From the NCBI GenBank assembly GCA_007131625.1, contig SLQC01000237.1, positions 1 through 38,415 on the forward strand: a stretch of DNA of 38,415 nt, read 5' to 3'. How positions within the stretch are numbered: position 1 is the first letter of the stretch; each line of letters opens with the position of its first letter. The notes beneath the pieces are model-generated. The model made no database searches and was not told where the DNA came from. It saw nothing but the letters and a program-made list of their open reading frames with translations. This DNA comes from Balneolales bacterium (GTDB lineage: Bacteria; Bacteroidota; Rhodothermia; Balneolales; Natronogracilivirgulaceae). The translations under genes and the position numbers were made by a program. This document shows, one piece after another, positions 1-9,101 of this stretch.

Positions 1-1156
1 GATCTACGACATAGGGTCCGATAAAGCAGGTCACCATTATGAGAAGAACCACGGCGTTGACTACCAACTCGTCGAATAATCCGAGGTCAAATCCGATCAG
101 GGTAACGGCAAGAGTAGCAGCGGCCTGCGGGCTTGTGAGCCCGAACATAACCCATCCTTCATCGGCTGTAAACCGGAAAAAAAGTTGTGCCGCTTTGGCC
201 GCTAAATACTTACCGAAAACCACCATCAGGGTAAAGAGAGCGGCTATCAGCCACACATCCATCGTCAACAGTACCCCAACTTCTACAAGCATCCCCACAG
301 ATATAAGGAAAAAAGGGATGAATAGTGCGTTGCCGACAAACTGAACCCTGCTCATGAGGGCACTGCTCTCAGGAACAAGCCGATTCATGGTCAGCCCGGC
401 AATAAAGGCGCCGATGATGGCGGCAAGTCCGACCAGCTGCGCCAGATAGGCGGTCACAAACAGAGTTGCCAGCAGGAAGACATACTCAACATTGGTCTGA
501 TCACGGACAGTTCGGAAAAACCAACGTCCCAGCCGGGGAAGTGTAAAAATGACTATAACCAGATAAAGCAGGACCAATCCGATGAAAGACAACCAGAACT
601 CGACGTTGATTGCACCCTGAATACTGGCTGCGACAATGGCAAGTATGGTCAGAGAGAGGGCATCGGTGACCATAGTGGCACCGAGACTCATAGTTACAGC
701 CGTATTTTTTCCGATACCGAGTCGGTTGGCAATAGGGTAGGCCAGCAGTGTGTGTGATCCCACTATTGCACCCAGCAGCCATGCACTTTCTATTGAATAA
801 CCAAGAAGTGGTGGAGCTAACAACAGGCTCAAGACCAGTGGTATTCCGAATGAGATGACCCCGAATGAGATACTTTTTTCTCTAAATTTACTGAATTTTT
901 CAAGGTCGAGCGAAATACCGGCAATAAACATCAGGTATAACAAGCCTACCGTACCCAATAGAATGATCGTGTCATCCCGCTCCAGCAAACCCAACGCTCC
1001 AGGTCCCGCCAGTGCACCCGCAAAAATAAGCCCAACGATCGCCGGAATACGTAGCTTGTCGGAAATAATAGGCACGACAAGAATGGTCACCATCACCAAA
1101 GCAAAGATCAGGACAGGATCATTAATAGGCAATTCAAGATAGTTGAAAATGTTCAT
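1..1156 (-). CDS. Kef/CPA-type cation:proton antiporter (partial, C-terminus beyond window)
   Basis: I translated this frame on the minus strand from an ATG at 1156 and it stays open to the window edge, giving about 385 residues of a very hydrophobic protein. It begins MNIFNYLELPINDP, followed by a run of membrane helices. The motifs SDKLRIPAIVGLIFAGALAG, LYLMFIAGISLDLEKF and GLAAIIGAFIAGLTMNRL are typical of the monovalent cation:proton antiporter-2 (CPA2, KefB/KefC-like) membrane domain, which exchanges K+ or Na+ for protons across the inner membrane. TSPQAAATLAV near the visible end also fits this family. Any C-terminal RCK/TrkA-N or USP regulatory domain would lie outside the window, so the subfamily and ion cannot be set. 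It is transcribed away from the next gene and appears to be the first gene of its own unit. Confidence 0.85.
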   Translation of the reverse strand, partial: MNIFNYLELPINDPVLIFALVMVTILVVPIISDKLRIPAIVGLIFAGALAGPGALGLLERDDTIILLGTVGLLYLMFIAGISLDLEKFSKFREKSISFGVISFGIPLVLSLLLAPPLLGYSIESAWLLGAIVGSHTLLAYPIANRLGIGKNTAVTMSLGATMVTDALSLTILAIVAASIQGAINVEFWLSFIGLVLLYLVIVIFTLPRLGRWFFRTVRDQTNVEYVFLLATLFVTAYLAQLVGLAAIIGAFIAGLTMNRLVPESSALMSRVQFVGNALFIPFFLISVGMLVEVGVLLTMDVWLIAALFTLMVVFGKYLAAKAAQLFFRFTADEGWVMFGLTSPQAAATLAVTLIGFDLGLFDELVVNAVVLLIMVTCFIGPYVVD

Positions 1157-1408
1157 TCAATATTTGTGTAGGTTCATTTAAAAACGACAACGGATAATTC
1201 CGGTCATGCAGCTGCATAGCATGCAAATATATTATATCAGGAAAGGGAACAAAACATACTAAAAAAATGACTCACGCGTGGATAATTCTCAATAAAGTCA
1301 TTGCAAAAATATTTTTTTTTAAAAAATCAGGGTGACAGTACGTTGTCACTTGGTATGAGTAGATTACTTGTGAAAGCAAAAAAAACTAATAATAAACGGA
1401 GTAATCTA

Positions 1409-1816
1409 ATGAATACAGCGATAAGAGTCAGAACGGTAGAATCTGACATTGTGGAGTTGGAACTGCTTGCCGGACCCGGGTCTCGTACTTTGGCAACGGA
1501 GAAAAAAGAAAAGAAGGCACAAGCCTCTGTTTTTGGAAAAAATGCGAGACGCCTGGAGATGATTTTAAAATATGAACCGGAACAGACGGATGTATTCGAA
1601 CTTTTCGGGTGGGGCGATCTGCCTGATTCCATTAAATCGGCTATCCGGCCGGATATGGAATCGTACCGGGATGAGTTGATGGGGTTGTATTCCACCTGTG
1701 AGCAGGGGGTCAGGGATCGCAGAAAGAGTGTTTCTTATTGGGTGAAGGCCTGGCGTGACGGCGTCTGCTCGGAGCAAACGGCTGCAGAAAGTCTGTCAGC
1801 TTCCATCTACATATAA
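1409..1816 (+). CDS. Hypothetical protein, 135 residues
   Basis: I do not recognise this protein. I chose the ATG at 1409 because GGAG lies seven bases upstream, and the residues upstream of it in the same frame look like A/T-rich leader translated by chance. The product is small, soluble and charged, with a basic stretch (EKKEKKAQA) near residue 35, a central segment EPEQTDVFELFGWGDLPDSI and a C-terminal half predicted to be helical (SYRDELMGLYSTCEQGVRDRRKSVSYWVKAW). There is no signal peptide and no membrane segment. It stands alone between the divergent antiporter and the polysaccharide operon, with about 140 bases to the next gene, so context does not suggest a role. Confidence 0.6.
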   Translation: MNTAIRVRTVESDIVELELLAGPGSRTLATEKKEKKAQASVFGKNARRLEMILKYEPEQTDVFELFGWGDLPDSIKSAIRPDMESYRDELMGLYSTCEQGVRDRRKSVSYWVKAWRDGVCSEQTAAESLSASIYI

Positions 1817-1956
1817 TACAGTATGTGATGCAGGCAAGCTTAGAATAATCGGTGAATGTTCTTATACTTGAACCGTAACCGAATCATTAATTTCAGGGAT
1901 GTGCTGATTTACCGGTTGCAGCCGTCCCTTATAACAGAAGTATCCTGTAAGTGTTC

Positions 1957-2946
1957 ATGGCAACAGATTCAGAACTTTCAATCGTTCTCACACGTAGAGC
2001 AGATGCGACAATTTGGCAAAAAACCTGGGAGGAATGTCCCTGGGCTACTTTCTTTGAATCACCTGATTGGGCTGCTGTTTTTGTGCATACTTTCGGAGAT
2101 GTTTATGAACTGCATCCCCTGGAGATTGCATTTTCCGACGGGGCGGTCGCTATTGTTCCTGGTGTTTCAGGCAAACGGATGCGCGGTAGGGTCAAAATGC
2201 TGGAATGTTCACCGGGTGGCACATATGGCGGACCGATAAGTGTCGATAATTTACAAAGCAGGCATCTCGATCTGCTTATCAATGAGGTCAAGTCACAATT
2301 CCCGAATGTTTCTTTGCGAATAAATCCCTATCTGCTCTCGAATTTGAAAAATCCCGGATATAGTGATGGCGACTTTACACAGAATATTGATTTGTTGCTT
2401 CCGGAAGGCCCTTTTAATGAGCTATTCCGTAAAAGGAGAATTTTCGCTTACGCTAGAAAGGCCAAAGATTTGGGATATTTTATCAAACCGGCATCTGTCG
2501 GGCATCTCGAGAATTTTCATAATCTTTATGTGGAGGCATCAACTCAATGGGGTGAAGTCGCAAAAGTTTATTCATTATCATTTTTCCGGAAACTGGTTGA
2601 ATCCCCAATGTGTGATTTTTTGGGTTGTTATGATGATAGTGGCGAATTGGTGGGGGGAGGCCTGTTTGTCCGAAGTGTGAACCACGCAATTTCCTGGCTT
2701 GCAATTATAAATCCTGAATGCAAGAAGAAAGGCATTTTTGATTTCTTTTATTATGAAGTAATCTTCCATTACAGAAACGAAGGATTGAAGTATTTTGATT
2801 TCAATCCCAGCGGCGGTATTGAAGGCGTGGTTTGGTTCAAAGATAAATTTCAACCGGACCGGCTACCGGCACCTGTAATCATAGGAAAATCGTTTCTTGT
2901 GAAGGTAGTCGATTCACTAAATAAGATCATGAAACGCTATGGATGA
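1957..2946 (+). CDS. FemAB-like GNAT-fold acyl/aminoacyl transferase
   Basis: The protein (329 residues from the ATG at 1957; a GTG two codons upstream is possible) resembles the FemAB/peptidoglycan-bridge and exopolysaccharide-associated GNAT family. The N-terminal half has the typical WxxxWEECPWATFFESPDW and LHPLEIAF pattern, and the C-terminal half has ELVGGGLFVRSVNHAISWLAIINPECKKKGIFDFFYYEVI followed by KYFDFNPSGGIEGVVWFKDKF, which matches the family's GxxxFKxxF ending. Such proteins transfer acyl or aminoacyl groups to peptidoglycan precursors or surface sugars in the cytoplasm. The stop overlaps the next glycosyltransferase start by 8 bases, so it is probably the first gene of a translationally coupled glycan operon. 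The acceptor and donor are unknown. Its Shine-Dalgarno sequence is weak. Confidence 0.75.
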   Translation: MATDSELSIVLTRRADATIWQKTWEECPWATFFESPDWAAVFVHTFGDVYELHPLEIAFSDGAVAIVPGVSGKRMRGRVKMLECSPGGTYGGPISVDNLQSRHLDLLINEVKSQFPNVSLRINPYLLSNLKNPGYSDGDFTQNIDLLLPEGPFNELFRKRRIFAYARKAKDLGYFIKPASVGHLENFHNLYVEASTQWGEVAKVYSLSFFRKLVESPMCDFLGCYDDSGELVGGGLFVRSVNHAISWLAIINPECKKKGIFDFFYYEVIFHYRNEGLKYFDFNPSGGIEGVVWFKDKFQPDRLPAPVIIGKSFLVKVVDSLNKIMKRYG

Positions 2947-4120
2947 CGAAAACAGCGGGCACTTGTGCCTGCCCGTGGCACACTATCATCCAGTATGGCT
3001 GCCCGGTACCATGACCTGGCTGCATCGATTAGTCACCGACCTCCAGCGGTATTGCGACAATATTGTCATCTGTGAACAAATAATAAACAGGGAGCGGTTC
3101 GGACACGTTACATTGCGTGATTTTTCAAGCCTCCCACGTATCCTGCGCTATTATCAGCGATTTCTTAAAAAAACCGGCCTGGTGCAGTCACTTCCTTTTT
3201 ATATCAGGGCGCTTAAAAAGGATCGTATCAAACTGCTGCACTCACACTTTGGTCACATTGCTGTTCAGGGATGCAAAATGGCTGATGATGCGCGCATTCC
3301 CCATGTTGCCAGTTTTTACGGGTTGGACCTACATCAAGTTCCAGCATCCGACTCTCGCTGGAAATCGCGCTACCTTGAGATGTTCGCTCAGACAAGGCGC
3401 ATTTTCTGCGAAGGGGAGCATATGGCGAAGAGCATAGAAGGACTTGGGTGCCCTGTAGAAAAAATAACTATTCATCCGCTGGGAATCGATCTGGACAGAG
3501 TCACATTTCATCCGGTGACATGGGATGGGCAGGAGCCGTTGCGTATTTTGATTGCCGCATCTTTTCGTGAAAAAAAAGGAATACCACTGGCATTGAAAGC
3601 GGTGGCAGCTATCCGAAAAATTTTACCTGTCTTTGTGACCATCATTGGTGACGCTACGCCGGAATCTGTTTCCCAACACGAAAAAAAAAGAATTCATGAA
3701 ACGATAAAACAGCTCAAAATGAAGGATATCATTGATTTTCGGGGGTATTTATCTCACGATGAAATGCTGAATGAAGCCCGGTTCCACCATATTTTTCTCT
3801 CCCCGAGCATCCATGCACAGGATGGCGACAGCGAAGGTGGGGCTCCTGTTGGGATTATTGAAATGTCGGCGGCAGGAATGATGGTCGTCAGCAGCAGGCA
3901 TTGCGACATCCCGGGAGTTATTCGACATGAGGAAACAGGCTGGCTGGCAGAAGAGGGAAACCTGGAGGACTTGATTACAAATCTGAGAAAAGCTGTGGAT
4001 CATCGCAACATATGGCACAAAATGGCTAAAGCCGCAAGAGATCATATTTCAGCACATTTTGACGCCAGAACCCAGGCACTCAAATTGCATCGTCACTATC
4101 TGGAGGTCATAGGTGAATAG
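2939..4120 (+). CDS. Glycosyltransferase family 4
   Basis: A 393-residue cytoplasmic GT-B glycosyltransferase. Visible hallmarks are LLHSHFGHIAVQGCKMA and HVASFYGLDLHQ in the acceptor domain, the linker IHPLGIDLDRVTF, then LRILIAASFREKKGIPLAL and FRGYLSHDEMLNEARFHHIFLSPSIHAQDGDSEGGAP followed by IIEMSAAG, the nucleotide-sugar binding signature of GT4. It resembles colanic-acid/capsule type transferases (WcaL-like). The gene starts inside the end of the FemAB-like gene and overlaps the following transferase by 8 bases. The sugar it transfers cannot be read from sequence. Length is normal for the family. Confidence 0.88.
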   Translation: MDDENSGHLCLPVAHYHPVWLPGTMTWLHRLVTDLQRYCDNIVICEQIINRERFGHVTLRDFSSLPRILRYYQRFLKKTGLVQSLPFYIRALKKDRIKLLHSHFGHIAVQGCKMADDARIPHVASFYGLDLHQVPASDSRWKSRYLEMFAQTRRIFCEGEHMAKSIEGLGCPVEKITIHPLGIDLDRVTFHPVTWDGQEPLRILIAASFREKKGIPLALKAVAAIRKILPVFVTIIGDATPESVSQHEKKRIHETIKQLKMKDIIDFRGYLSHDEMLNEARFHHIFLSPSIHAQDGDSEGGAPVGIIEMSAAGMMVVSSRHCDIPGVIRHEETGWLAEEGNLEDLITNLRKAVDHRNIWHKMAKAARDHISAHFDARTQALKLHRHYLEVIGE

Positions 4121-5396
4121 TACCGGGTCAGTGATATTATTCTCGCCACACTGGAATTCTCCGGGTTATGTTGGAAATCTGCGTGCATCCCGAATGCTGC
4201 GATGGCTGTCTGAAGAGGGATTCCAGGTGAAGCTGATCCGTGCGGGACTAAGTGATCGGCGGGAAAAGGCCAAATTTGGAGAAATCATCACAATTCGTGA
4301 CCCTTTAAAAATGCATGCGGATGTTTCCGGTGATGGCGATACGGGTATGAAAGTGGTTCAAATGTCGAGGAAACCGAATGCACTCAGGCGATGGCTGTCC
4401 TATGTACTTTTAATCCCGGACCCCGGGATTGTCTGGGCTCGCCGTGCGATGCGTCATCCGCTGGTGCTGAATGCATGCACCGGTGCAACCTGGTTTTTGG
4501 CATCATCACCGCCGGAATCAGTACTTATTGCTGCTTCACAACTTGCCAGTCGCTTTGGTGGCCGGTTTGTTATGGATATGCGGGATGGGTGGCTTGACGA
4601 GCCTATTAAACCCCTGTTGCGCACTTCTGCGCTACAACGATGGCGTGAAGAACGGTTAGAGCGAAAAATGATACGAAATGCGCATTCGGTGCTGGTAACT
4701 TCAAACCATTGGAAATCCCGTTTGAGCGCTCGTTATCCCCATGCTGCTGTAAAGACTGCTGTGCTCACAAATGCTTATCCCCGAAAAACTTCAGCTTTTA
4801 CAGATAATGAGAACAAATCGGCACCAGAGTCCCACCCCGGTGTAAAAAGAATCCGATTCCTTTATGCCGGACGCATTTTCAGCTCTGGACCCGGACGCCG
4901 AATCGCATATTTGCTCGACCCTATGTTGACATTTGCCCGGACACATACTCAAATAGCGGAAATTATTTTCCTCGGGGACCTGATCCCGGAGGAAGAGGAG
5001 GCTCTGAAACGATGGAATAAGCGATTTAACGCGGTGAAATGGGAAATAACCAGAATCCCCGGCAAACCGCATAATGTAGCGGTCACATTAATGCAAGAGG
5101 TCGATGTGCTGCTGCTGCTGTCAGCGTCCAACTCGGCGATTCCTGCAAAGTTTTTTGATTATGTATCATCAGAGAAGCCGATTTTCGCTGCGGCACCAGC
5201 TGGCAGTTCAGTTGCAAGTTATGGTAATGAAATCAAACAGTTTTATGGTTATGCCTTTGAACAACCGGACACTGCGCATGAAGTTTTCAGGCAACTGATG
5301 AATGATGTTTTGAGCAAATCCGTCACGGTTACCCGTCCGGAGAAGTTTGAGGAAACATACCTGAAACCAAAGTTTCTTTCATTATTTCAGATATGA
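4113..5396 (+). CDS. Glycosyltransferase, GT4-like (GT-B fold)
   Basis: A 427-residue protein starting at GTG 4113, preceded by GGAGG at a good distance inside the previous gene. The N-terminus (ILFSPHWNSPGYVGNLRASRMLRWLSEEGF) is the usual start of GT4 transferases. Further on are RFVMDMRDGWLDEP, AHSVLVTSNHWKSRL, KRIRFLYAGRIFSSGPGRRIAYLLDPML and LLSASNSAIPAKFFDYVSSEKPIFA, the last matching the KxYEYLAAGKPI-type sugar-nucleotide motif of this fold. The donor and acceptor are unknown. It overlaps the next gene by four bases (ATGA), indicating translational coupling within the glycan operon. Confidence 0.8.
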   Translation: MNSTGSVILFSPHWNSPGYVGNLRASRMLRWLSEEGFQVKLIRAGLSDRREKAKFGEIITIRDPLKMHADVSGDGDTGMKVVQMSRKPNALRRWLSYVLLIPDPGIVWARRAMRHPLVLNACTGATWFLASSPPESVLIAASQLASRFGGRFVMDMRDGWLDEPIKPLLRTSALQRWREERLERKMIRNAHSVLVTSNHWKSRLSARYPHAAVKTAVLTNAYPRKTSAFTDNENKSAPESHPGVKRIRFLYAGRIFSSGPGRRIAYLLDPMLTFARTHTQIAEIIFLGDLIPEEEEALKRWNKRFNAVKWEITRIPGKPHNVAVTLMQEVDVLLLLSASNSAIPAKFFDYVSSEKPIFAAAPAGSSVASYGNEIKQFYGYAFEQPDTAHEVFRQLMNDVLSKSVTVTRPEKFEETYLKPKFLSLFQI

Positions 5397-6400
5397 TGGA
5401 GTATTTCAAACATAATAGAGCTGTTTCCGATCAAAAAGACAAAGTGGGTGCGTTAAACGATGGCAAAACAAGGCGGTCATCGGTCGCTGTACTCATGTCA
5501 ACGTACAATGGGGAACGTTTTCTTCTCGAGCAAATCGAAAGCATTGTGGCTCAGGAGGATGTTGATGTCACTCTTTTTGTACGTGACGACGGTTCATCGG
5601 ACCGTACAATCGAACTGCTTAATTCGATTGCAGCCGGGTCGAACAGGATCTCTTTCGAGTTTGGAGACAACCTGGGTGTGGTTGCAAGTTTTCTGACTCT
5701 GCTGCAAAATGCGGGGCCAGACTTCGATTTCTATGCTTTTTCTGATCAGGACGACTATTGGTTGCCAGACAAACTTCATCGTGCGGAAAAGATGATCGTG
5801 CAGAAACGCAGGAAATCCAGAGACCAGGTCCCATATATGTACTATTCCCGCCTCGACTTTGTGGATGAATTCCTCAACCCACTGGGGCACAGTATAATCC
5901 CAACTACATCGGGATTTCATAACGCCTTGGTGCAAAATCAGGCGACAGGTTGCACGGTGGTTCTGGATCAAACAGCACGAAACCTTGTCTGTAATAATCC
6001 GCCAAACTGGGCTTTAATGCACGATTGGTGGTGCTATTTAACCGTCTCTGCATTCGGGGAAGTTATTTATGATGCAGAATCTCGTATCAGATACCGCAAA
6101 CACGGCCATAACGTAACCCCTGCAACACCTAACTTCGTCCGGGAGCTCTATGCCCGTACAAGGCGATTTTTGGGGGAGAATGATATCCCGGAAAAAGTAA
6201 CCGACCAGGCACGGGAATTTGACCGTCGGTTTGGTGATGCGTTGTCCAATGATAAACGAGCAATCCTCAAGGGATTTCTCGAGGCTCGCGGGAAAGGTCT
6301 GCCCGGACGCCTTCGCTATAGCCTGACCATGCCGGTTCGCCGGAATACGCCCATTGATAATTTCATTTTGCGCATTTTGATTGTCATCGGGCGTTTTTAG
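5393..6400 (+). CDS. Glycosyltransferase family 2, rhamnosyltransferase-like
   Basis: A 335-residue GT-A enzyme with SSVAVLMSTYNGERFLLEQIESI at the N-terminus, then VRDDGSSDRT, the metal-binding region FSDQDDYWLPDKL, a TGCTVVL loop, LMHDWW and YRKHGHNVTP. This set is characteristic of dTDP-rhamnosyl-type GT2 transferases acting on O-antigen or capsule precursors in the cytoplasm. About 30 residues precede the core and are probably disordered. The start overlaps the previous stop as ATGA. The 3' end overlaps the 3' end of the opposing flippase gene by 17 bases, leaving no space for a separate terminator. Rhamnose specificity is inferred from motif resemblance only. Confidence 0.87.
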   Translation: MMEYFKHNRAVSDQKDKVGALNDGKTRRSSVAVLMSTYNGERFLLEQIESIVAQEDVDVTLFVRDDGSSDRTIELLNSIAAGSNRISFEFGDNLGVVASFLTLLQNAGPDFDFYAFSDQDDYWLPDKLHRAEKMIVQKRRKSRDQVPYMYYSRLDFVDEFLNPLGHSIIPTTSGFHNALVQNQATGCTVVLDQTARNLVCNNPPNWALMHDWWCYLTVSAFGEVIYDAESRIRYRKHGHNVTPATPNFVRELYARTRRFLGENDIPEKVTDQAREFDRRFGDALSNDKRAILKGFLEARGKGLPGRLRYSLTMPVRRNTPIDNFILRILIVIGRF

Positions 6401-7862
6401 CGGATGTTTCCTCGCTTTTTAGCGCCTGCAAAAACTCGCGAATCAGATCCGATTGTGTATGCCAAACCAGCGGGAGATAACATATCAGGAAGACGGCTGA
6501 TATGGAAAAGAGCATTCCGAAATCCCCAAAGGCTGTCTGATAAGGAGACATGGCAATCCGAAAAAGCCATGACACTCCGAGCGGAAGGGTGAGTATGATT
6601 AGCAGAGGAGCGGTAGATCGTAAAAAACGTCTCCATGTAAGAAATATCAGCCTGTTTACCATAAGCCATTGCCCGGTGATATAATAGACGAAGTTTATAA
6701 CGGTGTATAATCCCAGCAGTACAAAAATAGAGTATAATGCTCCGATCAGAAAGACTGTCGTATTAACGACCGCCACTGCAAGATTCCAGAAAAATACAAG
6801 GCGTGCCTTACCCTTGCTGAGAATAATGTTTCCGCTAGGATTTCCCAGCATGCGAAGCAGTCCGATCAAAACCATCAAAGGAATAAGTTCTATGGTGAAT
6901 TCCCATCCCCTGCCGAACAGGAACGGTACAAGCCAGGGAGCTGTAAGACCGGCCAACAGAAAAAGCGGTGCTAAAAGTGATATCAGCCCTCTCATTAACT
7001 TAATATAACCGTCGCGGAGAATGGCGTCATCAAACTGACGACTGGAAAAAACGGGAAGAGCAACCCTGTTCAGTAATGGGCTCAATCGCAACAGAGGGTA
7101 CAGGATAATCTGATAGGCAAGATGGTAGGCACCAAGTATTTCTGGTCCGAAAAATCGCCCTATGATCAGCTGATCGATGCGGGTTGCATAGATATTGAGG
7201 CCTCGTTCACCCATTTGATAGAATCCGAATGCGAGATGGGAGCGCACTTCTCCTGGTTGAAACCAAAACGTCGGGCGCCATTTTCGAATGCCAAAAATTA
7301 TGTAAAGAACAGTCATGCAACTCGCCGTCGCAATATACGACCAAATCAGGGCATAAACCCCGAATCCCGAAAGTGCCAATACCAGTGCCAGCGCAAAACC
7401 CATGATACCGGAAACGGTTTCTGAAATAGTTATTTGTTTGAATGATAATGTTTTACGTAACAACACCTCATAAAGTGATCCAGCTGCGTGAATCGGTAAC
7501 ATGATGCCGCCTATGCGCAGTAATCTGGCGACTTCCGGTTCGCCGTAAAACCCGGAAATGAACGGAGCGATAATCAGAATCAAAATGTACAAGACCGATC
7601 CGGCCAGAATATTGACCCAGAAAAGAGTGGAAAGCTGACGGTCCGTCTGATTGCGAAAGTGTAATACGGCATTGCTTGTACCACCATCTGCAAAAATCCT
7701 GAAAATGGTGATAATGACCATTGCCATGGCCAGCAAACCGAAATCGGAAGGATCAAGAATCCGTGCTAAGACAATATATTTCAGCACTTCCAGCCCATTG
7801 GCGAATATTCCGGAAATCCCGCTCAAACCCGCACTACGGTATGCTTGTCTCTGAAGGCTCAT
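6384..7862 (-). CDS. Oligosaccharide flippase, Wzx/polysaccharide transporter family (MATE/MVF-like)
   Basis: A 492-residue polytopic inner-membrane protein with roughly 12 to 14 hydrophobic segments. The start SGISGIFANGLEVLKYIVLARILDPSDFGLLAMAMVIITIF is the standard opening of the PST/Wzx family, including the LARxLxPxDFGL motif. FGFYQMGERGLNIYATRIDQLIIGRFFGPEILGAYHLAYQI is the corresponding second-half motif (WzxC-like). Such proteins flip undecaprenyl-linked repeat units or glycans to the periplasm. The start overlaps the upstream aminotransferase stop by one base (TGATG), so the two are co-transcribed. Its position facing the glycosyltransferase operon indicates export of the glycan assembled by those enzymes. 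Confidence 0.9.
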   Translation of the reverse strand: MSLQRQAYRSAGLSGISGIFANGLEVLKYIVLARILDPSDFGLLAMAMVIITIFRIFADGGTSNAVLHFRNQTDRQLSTLFWVNILAGSVLYILILIIAPFISGFYGEPEVARLLRIGGIMLPIHAAGSLYEVLLRKTLSFKQITISETVSGIMGFALALVLALSGFGVYALIWSYIATASCMTVLYIIFGIRKWRPTFWFQPGEVRSHLAFGFYQMGERGLNIYATRIDQLIIGRFFGPEILGAYHLAYQIILYPLLRLSPLLNRVALPVFSSRQFDDAILRDGYIKLMRGLISLLAPLFLLAGLTAPWLVPFLFGRGWEFTIELIPLMVLIGLLRMLGNPSGNIILSKGKARLVFFWNLAVAVVNTTVFLIGALYSIFVLLGLYTVINFVYYITGQWLMVNRLIFLTWRRFLRSTAPLLIILTLPLGVSWLFRIAMSPYQTAFGDFGMLFSISAVFLICYLPLVWHTQSDLIREFLQALKSEETSAKNAR

Positions 7863-9016
7863 CAGCCGGATTCTTTATAATACCCGGTCAGGACATCATG
7901 AACACGAGTGGCGATCTCTTCTTTGCGATCTGCCAAACCGGGGTGCAGCGGAAGGCGGATCAGTGAATCAGCCAGGTATTCCGTTTTCGGCAGGATTATC
8001 GGTTTGTCCAGAAACTTTCGAGCGTATGGAGCATTGTGCAGGGGAATATAATGAAATGATGCACCGATTCCGGCATTCCTGAAGGCGGAAATGAGCGGGT
8101 CGCGATCCGACTGGTCTCGCACGATGAAATGAAAAATATGATAATTGGTTTGGGCGTATGGAGGGGTCACGGGAAGTGTAATCCAACCGTTTTGTTCGAT
8201 ATCCCGGAGACTTTCAAAATAGACATTCCACATTGCTTTTCGTTTTTCCAGAATGATATCTTTTTTCCGGAGCTGAACTTCAAGCACCGCCGAAAGTAGC
8301 TCAGAGGGAACGTAGCTGCTTCCAAGACTAACCCAGGTGTATTTGTCGACTTCGCCACGCAAAAAAGCGGTGCGATTTGTGCCTTTCTCCCGAATCCACT
8401 CCGCCTTTTCTGCAAAATCGTCGTTTTGCGTGAGAAGTGCACCACCTTCGCCACAAGTGATGTTTTTTGTATCGTGAAAGCTGAAACAACCAATATCACC
8501 TACTGTCCCGAGAGCCTGGCCATTCCAGAATGCACCAACCGCCTGTGCTGCGTCTTCAATAATTGAAACTGCCCTGTTATCAATCACACGTCGTATTTCA
8601 TCAAAATCGGCTGAAACCCCCGCGTAATGAACAGGGATCACCGCTCTCGTAGCCGGTGTGATTTTGCGTGCGATATCTTCCGTATCTATTGTCAGGTCAT
8701 CATCCCGGATGTCTGCAAAAATCGGCTTTCCACCTCTCATGCTTACTGCGTTTGCTGTCGATACAAACGTAAATCCTGGCATGATTACTTCATCGCCTTC
8801 ACCGATCTCCAGAATCATCATCGCCATCTCAAGCGCATGTGTGCAGGAAGTCGTCAAAAAGGCATGGCGGGAGTTAAGCCATTCGCAAAAATACGCTTCC
8901 ACACGCCGGCCGACCGGACCATCCCCATGCCAGTTATCGCCGGAAAGAACTTCAGATATTGCTTTTTTTTCGTCTTCATCCTTGAATATTCTATTGAATG
9001 GTATATAATCCGGCAT
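7862..9016 (-). CDS. rffA: dTDP-4-amino-4,6-dideoxygalactose transaminase (RffA/WecE-like, DegT/DnrJ/EryC1 family)
   Basis: A PLP-dependent sugar aminotransferase of 384 residues that matches Escherichia coli WecE/RffA block by block: LTTSCTHALEMAMMILEIG, GDEVIMPGFTFVSTANAV, VIPVHYAGV, IIEDAAQAVGAFWNGQALG, IGCFSFHDTKN with the PLP lysine at about K184, CGEGGAL, IREKGTNRTAFLRG, VDKYTWVSLGSSY and ASFHYIPLH. The E. coli enzyme converts dTDP-4-keto-6-deoxyglucose to dTDP-Fuc4N using glutamate. It is the first gene of a two-gene unit with the flippase, divergent from guaB. No RffC/WecD acetyltransferase, rmlA or rmlB is in the window, so the nucleotide-sugar precursor must come from elsewhere. Confidence 0.9.
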   Translation of the reverse strand: MPDYIPFNRIFKDEDEKKAISEVLSGDNWHGDGPVGRRVEAYFCEWLNSRHAFLTTSCTHALEMAMMILEIGEGDEVIMPGFTFVSTANAVSMRGGKPIFADIRDDDLTIDTEDIARKITPATRAVIPVHYAGVSADFDEIRRVIDNRAVSIIEDAAQAVGAFWNGQALGTVGDIGCFSFHDTKNITCGEGGALLTQNDDFAEKAEWIREKGTNRTAFLRGEVDKYTWVSLGSSYVPSELLSAVLEVQLRKKDIILEKRKAMWNVYFESLRDIEQNGWITLPVTPPYAQTNYHIFHFIVRDQSDRDPLISAFRNAGIGASFHYIPLHNAPYARKFLDKPIILPKTEYLADSLIRLPLHPGLADRKEEIATRVHDVLTGYYKESG

Positions 9017-9101
9017 TCTTTGGCAGATGTTAAAAATGATGGTTTAATCACTACTTATAATTTCGTAATTTACATAATTGACAATCAAATGTATGCCCTT
9101 C

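Noticed and set aside
1856..2239. Open frame of 127 codons overlapping the start of the FemAB-like gene
   Set aside because: It lies in another frame over the recognised FemAB-like coding sequence, has no ribosome-binding site and no family resemblance.
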